From SXXH01 sp041165735 (GTDB lineage: Bacteria > Planctomycetota > UBA1135 > GCA-002686595): a DNA stretch of 48,124 bases. Below the pieces are notes generated by a model. The model had not been told where the DNA came from. It ran no database searches and saw only the letters and a program-made list of their open reading frames with translations. Position 1 is the stretch's first letter. Every line of letters begins with the position of its first letter. The position numbers and the translations under genes are program-made. The stretch spans positions 1 through 48,124 of the forward strand of contig JBKDQQ010000194.1 of NCBI GenBank assembly GCA_046341775.1. The letters run 5' to 3'. This document shows, in pieces, positions 15,131 through 24,506 of this stretch.

Positions 15131-17014
15131 TCAGCCGTAGATCAGCAGGCGGATGCCGGACGGCAAGCGCTTGGTCAGTCCGGCGAGCACGTGCCCGCGC
15201 AGCAGGTGCCAGATCGATGTGCGCGTCGACACGCCGATCATGATGGCGTTCACGCCGAGCGTCTCCGCCGCGCGCGCGATGCCCTCGACCGCGTTGTACG
15301 ACACGGTCCACACCGGCACGACCATGAAGTCCTTGTCGGCGGCGGCCGCCGCGGACGAGGCGGCCTTCAGCGCCTGCACGCCCTCCGACTTGGGCTTGAA
15401 CTCGGTGTTGCCGACGAAGAGGCCCGTGCGCTCCTCCACGTACAGCACGTAGAGCGCCTTGCCGCCGAAGCCCTTCTCGCGATTGATCGCCTCGCCGATC
15501 AGCTCGGCGTTGGCGCCGCGCACGGCGACCATCGTCGCGCTCGGATACAGCGACACGAGCATCTCTGCCTGCGCGAGGCTGAGGATGTCCGACTTCTCGT
15601 CGGCCTCCATCACCTCCTCGACGTCGTGGATGCGCTCGGGGACGAGGCGTCGCACGAAGGGCAGCGCGTAGAACCAGTCCGAGAACCACTTGCGGCGCGT
15701 GCCGAGGGCGGCGAGCAGGCCGGCCACGACCAGCGCGAATCCGACGAAGGTGGCGATGCCCTCGACCTTGAGGGTCACGATCCACGCGACGAGCACGAGC
15801 AGGGTCGTGAACACGCCCAGCCAGAAGCTCCAGCCGCGCCGCCCGTCGCGCCAGCGCAGCACGTCGAGGCCGGCGGAGCTGAGGAGGAACGCGCCCAGCA
15901 GGCCGAAGGCGTACAAGCCGCCGAGCAGCAGCATGTTGCCCTCGGCCAGCAGCACGACCGCCACGGGGATGAGCGTCGACAGCGCGATGCCCAAGGTCGG
16001 CGTGCCGAACCAGCGGTTGCGCGCGCCGACGGCGGTGGGCATGAACCCTTGCTCCGACAGCGCGAGGAACACGTGGTACGAGCCGATGATGGCCGTGTTC
16101 GCCGCGAACAGCAGCAGGCTCGAGGCCGTCAGCACCACCGACAGCTTCAACCACCCGCCGCCGAACTGGCCGCCCAGCTCGGAGATGAAGCGTTCGGAGT
16201 TCTGGTCCTTGACCGCGTCCGGCACCAGGCTGATGGCGAGCAAGGTCAGCACCGGCGAGGTGGCGATCATCGTCGCGACGACGAGGCGCATGCCCTTCCG
16301 CGCCGACAGCTTGATCGGCAACTTCATCGCCGGCGACAGTTGGCTGATGCTCTCCAGGCCCGAGAACGCCAGCCACGCGCCGGAGAAGCCGACGAGGAAG
16401 GTCGACAGCTCGAGGTCCTTCGCCAGCGCCAGGTTCTCCCGCAGGCGCGGCCAGTGGAAGTCGCCTTCGGGCGCCATGACGAGCGCCACCACGACCACCA
16501 CGAGGTTCACCACGAAGGCCGCGCCCGCCATGAGCAACGACAACGCGGCGCTCTCGCGGATCCCCACGAAGTTGACCGCCGCCAGCAGGAACAACGCCAG
16601 GACCGCGAACGGCACGATGTGGTGCTCGACCACCGGCGCGATGGTGCCGAGGTAGTGCATCCCCGACACCGACGAGATGGCCGAGGTCATGAAGTAGCCG
16701 ATCAGGATCAGCACCCCGCCCAAGGCGCCGGCCATGGGGCGGAACGCCTCGCCGGCGATGTTCACGACCCCGCCCCCGTCCGGCTTGCGCCAGCAGATCT
16801 CGACGTACTTCGAGGCCAGCAGCACGAACCCGAGCAACCCGATCCACACGAACAGCGGCGCGACGTTGCCGACTCGCTGGTAGAGGATCCCCGGGACGTA
16901 GTAGACGCTCGTCCCGATGTCGCAGAACACCACCGCCCAGACGAGCAGCGGGGTCAGCTGCCGCAGGTGTCCGTCGCCACCCGCTTGGGCCTGGCCCGGG
17001 GTCGCGGCGGTCAT
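15131..17014 (-). CDS. APC-superfamily permease with C-terminal USP-like domain
   Basis: 627 aa. Residues about 20-460 form an APC transporter with roughly 12 membrane segments; the first contains the substrate-helix break CDIGTSVYYVPGILY, and segment 6 contains FSGAWLAFSGLESIS. Residues about 480-627 are cytosolic and USP-like, with ATMVAVRGAN, FMVVPVWTVSYNAVEGIARAA and a final VNAIMIGVSTRTSIWHLLRG. This layout and length match KimA of Bacillus, an APC K+ importer whose USP-fold tail binds c-di-AMP; generic amino acid permeases usually lack the tail. K+ transport is therefore a reasonable hypothesis, but amino acid transport is not excluded. First gene of the APC-TerC-USP operon; an AT-rich patch lies about 85 bp upstream. 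Confidence 0.87.
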   Translation of the reverse strand: MTAATPGQAQAGGDGHLRQLTPLLVWAVVFCDIGTSVYYVPGILYQRVGNVAPLFVWIGLLGFVLLASKYVEICWRKPDGGGVVNIAGEAFRPMAGALGGVLILIGYFMTSAISSVSGMHYLGTIAPVVEHHIVPFAVLALFLLAAVNFVGIRESAALSLLMAGAAFVVNLVVVVVALVMAPEGDFHWPRLRENLALAKDLELSTFLVGFSGAWLAFSGLESISQLSPAMKLPIKLSARKGMRLVVATMIATSPVLTLLAISLVPDAVKDQNSERFISELGGQFGGGWLKLSVVLTASSLLLFAANTAIIGSYHVFLALSEQGFMPTAVGARNRWFGTPTLGIALSTLIPVAVVLLAEGNMLLLGGLYAFGLLGAFLLSSAGLDVLRWRDGRRGWSFWLGVFTTLLVLVAWIVTLKVEGIATFVGFALVVAGLLAALGTRRKWFSDWFYALPFVRRLVPERIHDVEEVMEADEKSDILSLAQAEMLVSLYPSATMVAVRGANAELIGEAINREKGFGGKALYVLYVEERTGLFVGNTEFKPKSEGVQALKAASSAAAAADKDFMVVPVWTVSYNAVEGIARAAETLGVNAIMIGVSTRTSIWHLLRGHVLAGLTKRLPSGIRLLIYG

Positions 17015-17573
17015 CGGGGGAACTCCGTCGACGGCGCGCCCGCAAGGCGCCCGCCGGACTTTGGCCGGGGAGGCATGAGTGGGCCCAACGATACCACCGG
17101 ACTTGCTTGGAATTTATCTCAATACATCATGAACCTTTGATACCAGCGCCATCATCCCCGTTCGACAGGTCGTGGGACGTTGCCAACGGCAGCCAGCCAC
17201 CATCCCCCCTTCAGGCCGTGCGGCGGGCGCCATGGCTCGCGCCGGCCACTCCTGCGCCCGGTCGCCTGCAGTCCTGATTCGCGCCGGGGATTGGCGATCG
17301 CCGAGATCGACTCCTCGATCGTCCAGGCGCGTCGTCGCCACGGCAAGGCGCGCCCGGCGATGCGGACTGTCCAAAGCACTTGACGGTGCGCGCGGAGCCT
17401 CGGGGCCATCCGCCACCGCGGCCTCGCCGGCGGCCGCCTGGGCGTCGCGAGCGCGCGCGACACCCGCGCGAGGCTGCACGCGACCTGCGACCACGCGCCC
17501 GTGGCGAGCCGCCGCCTTCGCGAGCCGCGCCGAAGGCGGGGAAGCCGCGGGGCGCGCTATCCTGCCCACCGCC
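17015..17573. other. Gene-free divergent region with an AT-rich patch
   Basis: 559 bp between the divergent APC permease and M14 peptidase genes. I see no convincing gene. At about 17107-17143 there is a short AT-rich patch (GGAATTTATCTCAATACATC and following bases) that stands out from the surrounding very GC-rich sequence. It is the best candidate for promoter DNA for the permease operon, but no clean -35/-10 pair with proper spacing could be placed. A TTGACG at 17380 has no matching -10. Confidence 0.4.
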
Positions 17574-20447
17574 ATGGGCTCCCCCTTCCATGCTCGCCAC
17601 GCGAGCAACCTCGCCGCGTCCCTGCTCTTCCTGCTCGCCGCCTGCGCCGGCGCCAACGCCGCCTGGCAGGACCAAGGCCCGGCGCCCAAGCCCGCGCCGG
17701 AAGCGCCGCGCTCGATCGACTTCGGCGATGGAGCGCGTTGGAAGCAGGCGCCGCCCCCGCCCTTCTTCCCCGGCACGACCTACGACCCGGGCGTGCCCAC
17801 GGTCGAGGATCTGCTCGGTCGTCCCGCCGGCGCGTTCACGGCGCACCACCACGAGATCGTGGCCGGACTGCGGCGGCTGGAGGCGACCTCGAAGCGCCTG
17901 ACGGTCGAGACCATCGGCCGCACGCACGAAGGCCGCGAGCTGGTCGTGGCCGTGATCGCGTCGGAGGCGAACCGCGCGCGACTGCCCGCGATCCGCGAGG
18001 CGATCAGGCGCTTGTCGGATCCGCGCGGCTTGTCGGAGGCCGAAGGCGAGCGACTCGCGGCGGAGACGCCGGCGATCGCCTGGCTCGCCTACTCGATCCA
18101 CGGCGACGAGATGTCGGGCACGGACGCCAGCCTCGCGGTGGCGCACCATTACGCGGCCGGCACATCGAAGGACGTGCTCGACGTGCTCGACGAGGTGGTG
18201 ATCGTGCTCGACCCGTGCATGAACCCCGACGGGCGCGAGCGCATCCTCTCGATGCTGGTGCAGAACGCCGGCTACACGGCGAACGTCGATCGCGACGGGA
18301 TGCACCGCGGTCGCTGGCCCTTCGGGCGCGGCAACCACTACCTGTTCGACATGAACCGCGACTGGTCGTTCGGCACGCAGCCGGAGACTCGCGCGCGCTG
18401 GGCCGCGATCCGCGCCTGGATGCCGCAATTGATGGTCGACGCGCACGAGATGGGCGCGATGGACACCTTCCTCGTGTACCCGGCGACGGATCCGTTCACG
18501 CCCACCTTCCCCGCCTACACGCGCAAGTGGTGGCAGCTCTACACGAGCGACCTCGCGCGCGACTTCGACCGCGAGGGATGGAGCTACTACACGCGCGAGT
18601 GGGCCGACTCGTGGTACCCGGGCTATTCGGACGCGTGGTCCACCTTCCAAGGCGCCTGCGGCATCCTGTACGAGCAGGCGCGCCTCGTGGGCAACGCCGT
18701 GCGGCGCCTGTCGGGGGAGGTCGTCGCGTACCGCGATGGCGTCCATCGCCAGGCGCTCGGTTCCGTCTCCAACGTCTCGACCTTGGCGCGCAACCGCGCG
18801 GCCGCCCTGCGCGAGTACCTCGCCGCCAAGCGCGCCGCGCTCGATCCCGCCGCGCCGGGCAACGACCGCATGTACGTGCTCGTGCCCGGTCGCCATCCCG
18901 AGCGCGAGCGGCGCTTCGTCGACCTGCTCGCGCGCCAGGGCATCGAAGTGCGGCGGGCCGCCACGGCGTTCAAGGCCGAACGGGCCGTGGCGCCGCGCGC
19001 GCAGCCCGCGCCGCGCGAGTTCCCCGCCGGCTCGCTGGTCGTGTCGCCGCGCCAGCCGCTGTCGGCCTACGTCCATGCGCTGCTCGAGTTCGATCCGCAG
19101 TACGACCAGGGCTCGCTGGCGCGCGAACGCAAGGAGCTGGAGACCAAGGGCGTGCCCAAGTCCTACGACGTGACATCGTGGACGCCGACGCTCGGCTGGG
19201 ACCTCGACGGCTCGTGGTGCGAGCACCTCGACGTGGACGGCGCGTTCGTCGCCGCGCTGCCCGCTCCCGAGGCGGGCGTCGCGCCGGGCTCCTCGTCCGA
19301 AGCGGCCTACGGGTGGATCGTCGACGGACAGGACGACAGCGCGGTGCGCTTCGCCGCGCAGGCGATGGAACTCGGGCTGCAGGTGCACTTGTGCGACGAG
19401 CCGTTCCGCAACTCGGGCCGCTCGTTCGCGCGTTGGAGCCTGCTGGTGCGCCGCCACGAGAACGGCGTCGACGCGGCCGCACGCGTGGCGGAAGCGGCGC
19501 GGCGCTCGGGGGCCGTCGCGCATCCTTCGCTCGGAGCGCGCAGTCCCGACGACGGCCCGGACCTGGGCGGACGCCACTTCGAGCTCCTTTCGCGCCCGCG
19601 CGTGGCGCTGCTTTCCAACACGCCGGTCGACAACGACTCGTTCGGCCATGTGTGGCACGCCCTCGACTTCGAGCTGGGCATGCCCACGACGCTCGCCGAC
19701 GCGCAAGCCTTCGGCGCGCTGGACCTGCGGCGGTACGACGTGCTCGTCGTGCCCGACGGCAACCTGTCGGGTTGGATGGCGGAACGCGCGGGCGAACTGC
19801 GACGCTGGGTCGAGGGCGGCGGCACGCTGATCGCCATGGGCGGCGCGGCGGCGGCGGCTTGCCAACCGAAGAACGAACTGTCGACCGCGCGCCTGCGCGC
19901 CGACGTGCTCGAGGAGCTCGACGCCCATGTGCGCGCCGCGCGCCGCGGTCGTTCCGCGGGCAAGGTCGAACCCGACCGCGACGTGGTCTTCGGCGACAAG
20001 GAACCCGTCGAGCAGGCGGCGCCGGCGCGCAAGGAAGGCGACGGCGAGACCAAGGCCGAGCGCGAGGCGCGCCTGCGCATCTACGCGCCCTCGGGCGTGA
20101 TCCTGCGCGGCGAAGTGGAGGAGCGGCACTGGATCGGCGCGGGATGCCGCGACGAGCTGCCGGTGTACTTCGAAGGCTCGATCTCGATCCACGCCAAGGA
20201 CGCCGCGCGCACGCCGGTGCGCCTGGCCGAAGGCGCGCGCCTGCGCCTCGGCGGGCTCTTGTGGCCCGAGGCGCGCGAGCGCCTCGAGAACTCGAGCTGG
20301 TGCGTGGTCGAACGCGTGGGCGACGGGCAGGTGATCTTGTTCGCGTCCCTGCCCACCTTCCGCGGCTGGTTCCGCGGGCCGCTGCGCGTGTTCATGAACG
20401 CCGTGGTCTACGGGCCCGGCGCCGGCGCCAACCCCGTGCGGGACTAG
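17574..20447 (+). CDS. Secreted M14-family zinc carboxypeptidase with long C-terminal region
   Basis: 957 aa from ATG 17574, which gives the signal peptide (ASNLAASLLFLLAACAGANA; a lipoprotein start at AAC is possible). The M14 zinc site is visible: HGDEMSG (HxxE) around residue 180 and the third ligand in MVDAHEMG about 110 residues later, with NPDGRER between them. The catalytic Glu is probably in GILYEQA. The region after about residue 430 has a ThuA/glutamine-amidotransferase-like segment (RVALLSNTPVDNDSFGHVW, LDLRRYDVLVVPDGN, WVEGGGTLIAMGGAAAA), an arrangement seen in large secreted M14 relatives. The frame is open upstream of 17574 but without a signal peptide. It likely trims peptides outside the cytoplasm and is convergent with the M20 dipeptidase gene. 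Confidence 0.9.
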   Translation: MGSPFHARHASNLAASLLFLLAACAGANAAWQDQGPAPKPAPEAPRSIDFGDGARWKQAPPPPFFPGTTYDPGVPTVEDLLGRPAGAFTAHHHEIVAGLRRLEATSKRLTVETIGRTHEGRELVVAVIASEANRARLPAIREAIRRLSDPRGLSEAEGERLAAETPAIAWLAYSIHGDEMSGTDASLAVAHHYAAGTSKDVLDVLDEVVIVLDPCMNPDGRERILSMLVQNAGYTANVDRDGMHRGRWPFGRGNHYLFDMNRDWSFGTQPETRARWAAIRAWMPQLMVDAHEMGAMDTFLVYPATDPFTPTFPAYTRKWWQLYTSDLARDFDREGWSYYTREWADSWYPGYSDAWSTFQGACGILYEQARLVGNAVRRLSGEVVAYRDGVHRQALGSVSNVSTLARNRAAALREYLAAKRAALDPAAPGNDRMYVLVPGRHPERERRFVDLLARQGIEVRRAATAFKAERAVAPRAQPAPREFPAGSLVVSPRQPLSAYVHALLEFDPQYDQGSLARERKELETKGVPKSYDVTSWTPTLGWDLDGSWCEHLDVDGAFVAALPAPEAGVAPGSSSEAAYGWIVDGQDDSAVRFAAQAMELGLQVHLCDEPFRNSGRSFARWSLLVRRHENGVDAAARVAEAARRSGAVAHPSLGARSPDDGPDLGGRHFELLSRPRVALLSNTPVDNDSFGHVWHALDFELGMPTTLADAQAFGALDLRRYDVLVVPDGNLSGWMAERAGELRRWVEGGGTLIAMGGAAAAACQPKNELSTARLRADVLEELDAHVRAARRGRSAGKVEPDRDVVFGDKEPVEQAAPARKEGDGETKAEREARLRIYAPSGVILRGEVEERHWIGAGCRDELPVYFEGSISIHAKDAARTPVRLAEGARLRLGGLLWPEARERLENSSWCVVERVGDGQVILFASLPTFRGWFRGPLRVFMNAVVYGPGAGANPVRD

Positions 20448-20467
20448 GCGCGAGGCGCTGGCGACGC

Positions 20468-20506
20468 GCGCGGGGCCGGAGGTCGACTTCGACTCCCGGC
20501 CCGCGC
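20468..20506. terminator. GC-rich hairpin between convergent peptidase genes
   Basis: Arms GCGCGGGGCCGGAGGTCGA and TCGACTCCCGGCCCGCGC pair almost throughout, with bulges, 20 nt after the M14 stop and 24 nt from the M20 stop. It could act for both strands. No T run. Confidence 0.45.
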
Positions 20507-20529
20507 CCGTCAAGCAAACCAGACAGCCG

Positions 20530-21960
20530 TCAGGCGCGACGCGCGTGGTCGGCCACCACCTGCGCCACGCAGGCCGTCAACTTGCGGCCGGTGGGGACGT
20601 CCAGGAACTCGTTGGGCCCGTGGGCGTTGCTGTGCGGCCCGAGCACGCCCGTGATGAGGAACTGCGCCTGCGGATAGCGGCGGCCGAGCATGCCCATGAA
20701 GGGGATCGAGCCGCCCTCGCCCATGCACACGGCCGCGTTGCCGAACGCCGCGCGCGAGGCGCGATCCTGCGACTCGGCCAGCCACGACGCCAGTTCGGGC
20801 GCGTGCCAGCCGGTGCTCGCCTTCTCGCCTTCGAAGCGCACGCGCGCGCCGTGGGGAGGTTCCCGCTCGAAGAGCTCCTTCAGCCGCGCCAGCGCCGCCT
20901 TCGGGTCGAGCGTGGGCGGGACGCGCAAGGAGATCTTGACCGCGGACAGCGGCCTCAGCGTGTTGCCGGCCGCGTCCAGGTCGGGGAAGCCGCGCGCGCC
21001 GGTGATCGAGAGCGCCGGACGCCAGGTGCGGTTCAGCAACAACTCGGTCGGATCCTCGGCCATCGGCTTGCAGCCTTCGTGCCACGGGAACTTCGACCAC
21101 ACGGCGTCGCCGAGCACCTGCGCGCACAAGCGCGCCTGCTCCACGCGCTGGGACGGGATGTCGACGTGGAAGAACGGATCCACGATGCGACCCGTCGCAT
21201 CGTCCTCCAGCCGCGACAGGACGCGACGCAGCACGCGGAAGCTCGAGGGCACGATGCCGGAGGCGTCGCCGGAGTGGACGCCTTCCTTGATCGTCTCGAC
21301 GACCAGGTTGCCGCCGACGAGGCCGCGCAAGCTGGTCGTGCTCCACATCCGATCCCAATCGCCGCAGCCCGAATCGAGGCACACGACGAGGCTGGGCGTG
21401 CCGATGCGCGTCGAAAGAGCCTCGATGTACGCCGGCAGGTCGACGCTGCCCGACTCCTCGCACGCCTCGATCAGCACGACGCAGCGCGCATGCGGCACTC
21501 CGGCGGCCTGCAGCGCCTCGATCGCCGCCAGCGAAGCGAAGGCGGCGTAGCCGTCGTCGGCGCCGCCGCGGCCGTACAGGCGTTCGCCGCGCATGACGGG
21601 GATCCACGGCCCGAGGCCATCCTCCCAGCCGCTGAACTCGGGCTGCTTGTCCAAGTGCCCGTACAGGAGCACCGTGTCCGCGCCGGTCGGCGCCGTGGCC
21701 GGGATCTCCATCCAGATCACGGGCGTGCGCCCCTCGAGCCGCACGATCTCCACGGTCAACCCGGCGATGGCGCGCGCGCGGCACCAATCGGCGATGAGCG
21801 TCGTGGCGCGCTCCATGTGGCCGTGTTCGCGCCAACGCGGATCGAAGCTCGGCGACTTGTTGGGGATGCGGATGTAATCGACGAGCGCGGGCACGATGGA
21901 CTCGTTCCACACGCCGTCGATGCGGCGGGACAGGTCGAGGATGGGCGAAGTGGCGGCCAT
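20530..21960 (-). CDS. M20-family dipeptidase/aminoacylase
   Basis: Cytosolic di-zinc peptidase of 476 aa. Motifs in order: LLYGHLDKQP (His ligand and Asp), YGRGGADDGYA (bridging Asp), the catalytic/ligand pair in EACEESGS, LDSG after it, and the terminal His in GPHSNAHGPNEF. The lid region between zinc motifs contains EGVHSGDASGI, typical of the PepV/carnosinase-like M20 group. There is no signal peptide. It lies 66 nt downstream of the DUF4126 gene on the same strand. It would complete intracellular breakdown of peptides released by the secreted peptidases in the window. Confidence 0.93.
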   Translation of the reverse strand: MAATSPILDLSRRIDGVWNESIVPALVDYIRIPNKSPSFDPRWREHGHMERATTLIADWCRARAIAGLTVEIVRLEGRTPVIWMEIPATAPTGADTVLLYGHLDKQPEFSGWEDGLGPWIPVMRGERLYGRGGADDGYAAFASLAAIEALQAAGVPHARCVVLIEACEESGSVDLPAYIEALSTRIGTPSLVVCLDSGCGDWDRMWSTTSLRGLVGGNLVVETIKEGVHSGDASGIVPSSFRVLRRVLSRLEDDATGRIVDPFFHVDIPSQRVEQARLCAQVLGDAVWSKFPWHEGCKPMAEDPTELLLNRTWRPALSITGARGFPDLDAAGNTLRPLSAVKISLRVPPTLDPKAALARLKELFEREPPHGARVRFEGEKASTGWHAPELASWLAESQDRASRAAFGNAAVCMGEGGSIPFMGMLGRRYPQAQFLITGVLGPHSNAHGPNEFLDVPTGRKLTACVAQVVADHARRA

Positions 21961-22026
21961 GGCGCGCCCAATCTACACGCGATGCGCGATGCGCGGACCG
22001 GCGGTCGAGGACGACGCGCGCGGACT

Positions 22027-22602
22027 TCAACCGGGCGCGGGCTGGCGGCGCCTCCGGCGCCACGCCCACGCGCACACGACGGCCAGCGCCGCGAACACGA
22101 GGATGGCGGCGAGGATCGGCAGCAGCAGCGCCATCAAGGTCGACAGCACGGCCAAGGCGAGTTCGGCCAGGGCCACCAGCGGGTTGGCGAGGCCGGCGGT
22201 GGCGACCGTGCTGCCCGCGCGCGTGGCCACCGTGGCGGCTTGCACGCCGCCCGCCGCGCCGATGGCGGCGATGGCCGAGAGGATCCACAGGAACCACGAG
22301 TCCGATTCGGCGAAGAATCCCGAGGCGAGGAGCAGTCCCGCGAGGACCGCCGTCGGCGAGGCCAACGCGTCGAGCGCGTTGTCGAGCCAAGGGACCTTGT
22401 ACGCCACGACCTCGACGAGGGTCGCCAGCCCCAAGGCCACCAAGGCGGGCGTCGAAGCCATCCAGCCCAACGCCTCCGGCGCGTCGAGCCAGCCATGCCG
22501 GAAGGCGAGGCCGGCGAGGAAGGGCGGCACGAAGACGCGGAAGCCGCAAGCGGCGGCGAGTCCGATGCCCGTCAGGGCCGCGACCAGGTGGTTCCAGTCC
22601 AT
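22027..22602 (-). CDS. DUF4126 family membrane protein
   Basis: 191 aa, function unknown. The N-terminus WNHLVAALTGIGLAAACGFRVFVPPFLAGLA and the segment VEVVAYKVPWLDNALDAL match DUF4126 proteins, which have about four or five membrane helices. Here the helices cover about residues 8-30, 50-70, 82-118, 133-155 and 160-175, followed by a basic tail (RRRRRQ). It sits 37 nt downstream of the second HDOD-REC-GGDEF gene and 66 nt upstream of the M20 gene, all minus strand. Confidence 0.85.
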   Translation of the reverse strand: MDWNHLVAALTGIGLAAACGFRVFVPPFLAGLAFRHGWLDAPEALGWMASTPALVALGLATLVEVVAYKVPWLDNALDALASPTAVLAGLLLASGFFAESDSWFLWILSAIAAIGAAGGVQAATVATRAGSTVATAGLANPLVALAELALAVLSTLMALLLPILAAILVFAALAVVCAWAWRRRRRQPAPG

Positions 22603-22639
22603 CCGAAGGAGCGCATACGCCGCTCTCCGCCCGGCATTC

Positions 22640-24505
22640 TCACGAAGCGCGGCGCACGCGGTCGCGTCCCTCGGCCTTGGCGGCGTAGAGCGCGCGATCG
22701 GCGGCCTTGAGCAAGCCGTCGACGCCCAGCATGCCCGGCCCCTTCTCCGCGATGCCGCAGCTGAGCGTCAGGCGACCGCGGAACCCCGCGCGCACGATCG
22801 GCTCGGCCGCCAGGGCGCCGCGCAAGCGCTCGGCGGCGACCTGCACGGCGGCCGCGTCGGCGCCGGGACACGCCAGCAGGAACTCCTCGCCGCCGAAGCG
22901 CGCCAGGCAGTCGCCCTTGCGCACATGGCGCTGCATCAGGCGCGCCACCACGCGCAACACTTCGTCGCCCGCGTCGTGGCCGTGCTCGTCGTTGACCCGC
23001 TTGAAGTGGTCGAGGTCGAACAAGGCGATGGCGAGCGGCGCGCCCGTCGATTGGCTGTGGTCCCAGTGCCTGCGCAGCAGCTCGAGCACCCGCGCGCGCG
23101 ACGCCAAGCCCGTCAGCTGGTCGGTGGCCGCGAGGCCGGCCATGCGCTTGGCGTGCAACTCGATCCGCCGGCCCTCGGCCTGCAGTTCCGCGCGGCGCGC
23201 CGCGTCGGCCTCCTGGTGGCGCGCGAGCCGCAGGCCGGACTTGAGGCGCGCCACGAGCAGCCGCGGATTGCAGGGCTTCGTGACGTACTCGTCGGCGCCG
23301 GACTCGTAGGCCTCCACGGCGCGGCCTTCGTCGTCGAGCGCGGTCAGCAACACGAGGAACAACGGCTTGTGCGGCGCGAGCTCGCGCAAGCGCCGGCAGA
23401 GTTCGGAGCCGGACATGTTCGGCATGGTCCAATCGGCCACGACAGCCTGCGGGTGGTGCCGGATGGCGAGGTCCAGCGCCTCGTGGCCGTCGCGCGCCGA
23501 GATCACCTCGCAACCCGCGCGTTCGAGCTGCGCCACGAGCAGTCGCAGGTCGACCGGGTCGTCGTCCACGGCCAGCACCTTCGCGCCGTGCATGGACTCC
23601 ACGCCCGGCTTCGCCACCGCGTCGAGGACCATGCGGCTGGGCGACTGCGGATCGTCGAGCGCCTCGGCCAGCTCGCGCAGGCGGCGCATGGTGGCCCAAT
23701 GCAGCGAATCGTCGCGCAGCATGGGACCGAGGCCGCTGGACTCGTAGACGCGCGTGCGCCGCTGCGCGCGCTCGCCCGGCCGCGGCGCGGCCTCGACGAT
23801 GTCGCAGGCGAGCAGCCCGGCGTGGCGCAGCAGCGCCGCGAAGGCTTCCGCGCGCCGGGGCAACGCGGTCGCGTGGCGCTGCGGCAAGCCCAGGTCGCGC
23901 ACCGCGAGCGCCATCCACTCGGGCCAGCCCCAGCCGAGCATCAAGGACGCGGCCAGTTCGTAGTGGTCGAAGTCGAAGACGCGCGATTCGGCCGCCAGCA
24001 GCTCCTGCACAGGGCGCGTGGAGTGGTCGCGCAGCAGCGCGTCGAAGCTGGCGGGTTCCGCCGTGGCCAGCGCCAGCACGCCGATTCGTGAAACCAGCGC
24101 CGCCGCGTGGGCCTCCTCGGGATCGAACTGCCCGTCCTTGGCGGCGATCTGCTCGGCCGCGACCGCGCAGGCGAGCGACCAGCGCCAGTAGCGATCGTGG
24201 TCGAACTCGCGCCCCGCGCCGCGACGCTGGCCGCGCGAATGGAACGAAACGGCGAGCTCGTGCAGGTGGCGCGGATGCAGTGCCTCGGCCGCGGCGGCCA
24301 CCGTCAGGCGTTCACCGGCGGAGGAGAGGCGGTTGGCCGCGTCGACCACGCGCGCGGTCGAGGCGGGATCGACGCGCAACGCCGCCACCAACCGGTCGAT
24401 GCGCAATCCGTTGCCGGACGCGCAGCGCAGGATGGCGCAGCCCACGCCCGCCGGCGACGGCAGGTGCAGGCCACCCTCGTACTCCTCGAAGCGGCGCAGC
24501 TCCAA
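22640..24505 (-). CDS. HDOD - receiver - GGDEF diguanylate cyclase (second of two)
   Basis: 621 aa. Residues about 14-210 are an HDOD domain (LPSPAGVGCAILRC), about 305-430 a REC domain (VLAVDDDPVDLRLL, phosphoacceptor Asp in AVVADWTMPNMSG, TKPCNP with the conserved Lys), then a short coiled helix and a GGDEF domain (TDQLTGLASRARV, FDLDHFKRVND) with an intact GGEEF active site. It should make c-di-GMP under control of REC phosphorylation. The start is a TTG at 24505, one base after the stop of the upstream paralog. It is supported because both proteins then have exactly 14 residues before LPSP/LPTP. The HDOD half is more diverged than in its neighbour. Confidence 0.9.
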   Translation of the reverse strand: MELRRFEEYEGGLHLPSPAGVGCAILRCASGNGLRIDRLVAALRVDPASTARVVDAANRLSSAGERLTVAAAAEALHPRHLHELAVSFHSRGQRRGAGREFDHDRYWRWSLACAVAAEQIAAKDGQFDPEEAHAAALVSRIGVLALATAEPASFDALLRDHSTRPVQELLAAESRVFDFDHYELAASLMLGWGWPEWMALAVRDLGLPQRHATALPRRAEAFAALLRHAGLLACDIVEAAPRPGERAQRRTRVYESSGLGPMLRDDSLHWATMRRLRELAEALDDPQSPSRMVLDAVAKPGVESMHGAKVLAVDDDPVDLRLLVAQLERAGCEVISARDGHEALDLAIRHHPQAVVADWTMPNMSGSELCRRLRELAPHKPLFLVLLTALDDEGRAVEAYESGADEYVTKPCNPRLLVARLKSGLRLARHQEADAARRAELQAEGRRIELHAKRMAGLAATDQLTGLASRARVLELLRRHWDHSQSTGAPLAIALFDLDHFKRVNDEHGHDAGDEVLRVVARLMQRHVRKGDCLARFGGEEFLLACPGADAAAVQVAAERLRGALAAEPIVRAGFRGRLTLSCGIAEKGPGMLGVDGLLKAADRALYAAKAEGRDRVRRAS

Positions 24506-24506
24506 G

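Noticed and set aside
17380..17385. TTGACG as a promoter -35 box for the M14 gene
   Set aside because: No acceptable -10 at 16-18 bp spacing in the GC-rich sequence that follows.
17211..20513. Minus-strand open frame of 1100 codons
   Set aside because: Antisense shadow of the M14 peptidase gene.
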